From Daphnia pulex (Eukaryota; Arthropoda; Branchiopoda; Diplostraca; Daphniidae): a stretch of DNA of 64,000 nt. The notes under the pieces were generated by a model. The model worked only from the letters and a program-made list of their open reading frames with translations. It was not told where the DNA came from and did not search any database. The stretch spans positions 1,302,001-1,366,000 of the forward strand of contig NC_060025.1 in NCBI RefSeq assembly GCF_021134715.1, written 5' to 3'. Both the position numbers and the translations under genes were made by a program. How positions within the stretch are numbered: the stretch's first letter is position 1; each line of letters begins with the position of its first letter. This document shows positions 60,094 to 64,000 of this stretch, piece by piece.

Positions 60094-62774
60094 TGCAGTG
60101 TCGGCGTAGATCCAGGGAGATTACCTGGAAATGGAAGAAGAGAGAAGAGTGCGAGGCAAGTTTTACTGGGGAGCGATTAGTCATAATAGGCTTCCGGGTT
60201 AGACTCATGACCCTCTAAAAGTTTTCGTCGGATCATGCGCCTTCCAAGTCCCCGTTCAACCAGAGCCCTCCCCTCCTCCTGGTTTCACAGCGGGTGAGTG
60301 ACCACCGGCGGGCGTTGGTTAGTGGTTAGTTAGGGAAACGGGGCCACAGAAAAGAAGGGAGCCCAGAAATGCACTTGTAATTTAATCTAACTACACAATT
60401 TATCAGTCTTGGATTACAGCATTCTCTCGTCGGTTTTCAGTTTCACCAATGGAGTCCATGATCAGTAGCGAAGGATTACTCTGTAAGCAGAATGAAAATT
60501 TAATTGGATGACAATCATTTTCAATAAGATTGTAGCGAAAAAAAGCAATACTTCAAATCAAGAGGGACTGTGTAAGGAGCTAAATAGGGAGATTCAAGGA
60601 TAGCAGCCTTTGGGTTAGCAAACAAGGGAGTAAGGGACCTCGTTGACTTTCTTGAAAGAACATTACTTTTCATATTTAGGAACCTGAAGGTTAGAACCTG
60701 TAAATGAAAAAATAAAAATAAACATTTTTATAATAAGTAAAAGAATAATCAAACAGTTTTAAGTATATTACTCACGCAATATTTTTCTCGCCAAATCATC
60801 ATCTTGTCCAAGGAAACGCCATCACACATCGCCAACAGCCAAAAATCTAAGGGTAAAACTCCGTGCTGTGTTGAGAGCAGGGTAGTAGAAGCCGGTTGGG
60901 TAGTCGAATGATGCTGGTCGCCTAAATGATGTTCATGTAGGCCGCATCTTCTCGGTCATTACCTAAATGGCTAAATCAAGAAACAAAATGTAAACAAAAT
61001 TTAAATTCAGTGACATGACAATGAAGTTACACAGGTAACACCAATCAGCTTTCCTAAGCAATCCAGAAAATGGAATGAGTCAAGTTCGATGACAAAGCGA
61101 ATGATCCGCGTTGAACGTGTGGTCATTGCCTTATTTTGGAGGGATAACCAGATGCCACACATTTGGTCTTATAGGCAACATCTAAATAAGAAACCAAACA
61201 ATCGTTAAAATTGCTATTAGTATGACAACTTCTCTAAATTCAATGTAAACACAACTTACAATGATGATAGCATGATCACAATATTAAACCTCTTTTTTTG
61301 TTGTTGAAAAATAGGGAGATTCATGGGTAGCAGCCAACGGGTTAGCAAACAAGGAATCTTGTTGACTGTAAGTCCTTTTCTTGGAAGGACATAACTTCTC
61401 ATATAGTCAGTCATGCCAATTTAGAAACCTGTAAATAAAACAAAAATTCATATTAGACTGCAATTAATAAAGTTCAGTAACATGACAAGTGAACTTTTAT
61501 ACATATGAAACCACAAATCAGTTATCCAAGATTCTCTATAAGATGGAATGAGAGATTGTTCCATGCTGGAGTCGGTGATCTAGCAAGTTCAATAGAAACA
61601 GCCGATAATTAAGATTAATCCTAATAAAACATGAGAAGAATATATGTTTTAGCATGAAATAAAGCTAGTGTTGGTTTTTACCTGTATCATTTTGATGACA
61701 CATTCAGTAGAACACAATGAGTTTGAACAATATAGCTCACGGTAGGTTGCATGACTTTCAAGTTTACTCTGACTGTGAGTTGATGAGAAACATTGAGGTT
61801 ATCCAACATATAAACGGAATAGCACACATCACCGACAAGTTATTACAGACGAAATCACTCGAGTTTACCTATGAATCATTGGTAATTTTCGAAGCTAGCT
61901 TAACGTTGATTGTTGACTCATAAGATGAAATGATTCACCTATGTTACAAATTTCGCGTTTTGGGGCAAGAAAAGGGAATTTTGCATGCAGTTTTATATTT
62001 GACCGCTAGGTAGCGTTGTGGCGATTTTTTTTTTATTTAAAGTTTGTGACTCTTTCGGCGTGCCATAGGGTATGGCTGCCATAATAGCGTGCCATACGTA
62101 ACTAAACTGATTAAAAGCTATGCCGTCTAGCGTCAGAAAAAAGAAACGTTCAACAGTAACATGTAAACAATGTCCGCTTTAGCTCGTTGACACTCATTGA
62201 AAGAATTAACAAACAAAGACAAATAACTTTGGTACTCGCGTAATATTCTCCCCTCCAATTTCTAACTCGTCTTCACCAAAAATCCACTGCAGCATCGCAC
62301 ATATCACAAGAGACGAAATTCCCAAGGTATAATGTTTCTACAATGAGAAGGCAGTTTGACATTCGTGTATGTGCCTTGTCTATGGCATCTGTTCGTGATT
62401 CCAGCTAGATACCTTTTAAACTTTTAACTTCATTCCTGTCATTCTGCACTTTGCCTTCTGATGAATTTTTCTTTTGTGTAGCTCTTGATGACCATGTTCC
62501 AGCCGTTAATGGAGTACAGATGCTGACTGATGAGATGGTGAATGCTGTTCTTAAAGCTGTTGCTGTGGTGTCACATTTCATTGTGTTGTTTGTTCATTTG
62601 TCAATCATGTCAAATCTCTTCCATATCTGGCACTCAAATCTCATCTGTGCAGTATACAACTGAGGTAACCTGATCTTACATGATTTAGGATTGATTCAAT
62701 TGTGACAAAAAACTTTCTGTGCCAAACAAATAATAACACTGTGTGATTCTTCAATTCCAGAGATAATTACAGGT

Positions 62775-64000
62775 AATTGGTCAAGAGTCAAGACACAGTC
62801 CAACACATTATGAACCATTTGTCAGCATGGAAAGCTGATGGATTTCACCACACCATTCACCCACCACCTGAGAGATCTGATAGACAGAACTATGAATCTA
62901 AATGAGAAATTTCAATTAAAAATTAGTGAATACATTTTTCTTGTATTTAATAACATGGAAGAAGTACAGTTAACCTTAGCAGTATTCATATGTAAATAAA
63001 TTATTCAGTAGGTTATAAAAAAAATTCTTATCGCGTAATTTTTCTGTTAATATCATAACTTTTTCTCAAACTAGTTGTAGTCAAACAACGGAAATATCAT
63101 AATAATATTTAGTTCAGAATGGAAATAGTGGAATAAATAGAATTTCTTTAAATTTTGATTAAGCTCGTGAATAAAGTTCAATTCAAATCATTTTAAGGCT
63201 GGTGGACCAAATCTGTAATATTATGAATATCGATCCTTATTTTAGCTTGAGTTTAAAAGTTATTTTTCACCAGCAATGTTTTACTACAATCAAACCATGT
63301 CAAAAGTTGTAGCAATTCATATAACCACATAAACATATGTGCAGCATTATTATCCTGTTGTGTGTTGACAGTTATAGACCAATAAATGAATACAACCAGC
63401 ATTTGTTTAGTACAACTGCTAGATGTGGAATATGAAATAGAAAAACTTGCCAAACAATGAGTAAATTTAATGTGGGTAACGCCAAAAAACAGCGGGTATA
63501 GATATTCGTCATGTGGGAATGGAAGTAAAAAAATTAAAACAAGTATGAAATTTAAATTCACTACAAGCAGAAAAAGAATAATGTAGGAATATAAACGATA
63601 ACTTGCATTCTTAATTTATTCAGGATCAGACGTTCAGTGGACGCTCACTTTAACTTACTGAACATTAAATAGGCTGGCAGTACCGGGAATGACTCATAAT
63701 TTCAATGTGGTTAATTAACAAGTGAGCAGCTTGGATTGGATCATTAGAAATGTACAAAGTAAAACTAAAAATTAACAAAAATGGGCTTAAAACGATCAAA
63801 GCAGAATACTTCAGTAATTGACTCAACTGAATACTTCAGTATTGAACCAGGATTGAACCAACAAACAGAACAAAAATAAAAGACAAAAATTCAATACTCA
63901 CGCAATAGTTTCCTCTCCCAAATCATCAGCTCGTCGTCCCGAAAAAAATCACCATGACACACAGCAACAATGATGCATCCAACAATCTTAAGATTAAAAC
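62775..64000 (-). repeat. Right outer flank of the giant inverted repeat (runs off the window)
   Basis: Reverse complement of 32877-34102 over its whole 1,226 bases. Because it is still matching at base 64000, the inverted repeat is longer than this window shows. Confidence 0.9.

Larger units (their letters stand above)
57311..62774 (-). repeat. 5.46-kb tandem unit R3 (inverted)
   Basis: Third right-arm unit, 5,464 bases. The G-run near 59229 is 12 long against 9 in R1 and R2. At 62068-62075 it has the GGGTATGG variant shared with L1 and L2 rather than the GCGTATGG form of R1 and R2. It joins the outer flank at 62774/62775. Confidence 0.93.

Noticed and set aside
32877-64000. Ribosomal DNA, histone cluster or other known tandem gene array
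   Set aside because: No rRNA, histone, tRNA or snRNA sequence was recognised in the units.
32877-64000. Large virus-like or retroelement as source of the repeat
   Set aside because: No polymerase, integrase, capsid or protease signature and no long frame in either arm; terminal repeats of such elements were not seen.

Overview
The window reads as nuclear DNA of a compact arthropod genome, most likely a branchiopod crustacean such as Daphnia. This is an inference from gene density (about one gene per 2.5 kb), many introns of 55-120 bases with GT..AG ends, and metazoan/arthropod-type proteins. No species-diagnostic sequence was identified.

The left half (1-31.1 kb) is ordinary, tightly packed, single-copy gene space with twelve protein genes. 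In order: TMEM179 (+), Rab1 (+), out at first/OAF (-), FBXO9 (-), an intronless MATH-BTB protein (-), HDAC6 (+), GPI mannosyltransferase PIGZ (-), a short CEP290-type centrosome/cilium coiled-coil protein (+), a small secreted cysteine-rich protein (+), V-ATPase accessory subunit ATP6AP1/Ac45 (-), splicing factor BUD31 (+), and an unnamed protein with an integrase-type H2C2 zinc finger plus coiled coil (-). Exons were assigned by hand from splice signals, reading phase and family similarity; every model closes in frame from ATG to stop. The genes do not form an operon. They touch secretory traffic (Rab1, PIGZ, OAF), acidification (ATP6AP1), protein quality control and acetylation (FBXO9, MATH-BTB, HDAC6), cilia (CEP290) and splicing (BUD31). 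Several promoters carry motifs that fit their genes: a DRE before Rab1, an RFX X-box before CEP290, an M-box/CLEAR-like site before ATP6AP1, and TATA plus Inr before the small secreted gene. HDAC6 carries two adjacent 60-base exons encoding alternative versions of the same catalytic segment of the first deacetylase domain, an apparent mutually exclusive pair.

The right half (about 32.9-64 kb) is completely different: a very large, nearly identical inverted repeat built from tandem 5.46-kb units. Two units in one orientation (L1, L2) meet three units in the other (R1, R2, R3) at a 19-base spacer near 46,374. Beyond the outer units, 32,877-34,102 and 62,775-64,000 are inverted copies of each other, and the right arm runs off the window. 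Each unit contains a 522-bp foldback element, a short minisatellite, a CTCF-like motif, and exon-like blocks with consensus splice sites but no recognisable protein. L1 alone carries a 1,368-bp terminal-inverted-repeat transposon, and R1 alone has a diverged tract of about 0.55 kb. No rRNA, tRNA, CRISPR or virus-like element was recognised.
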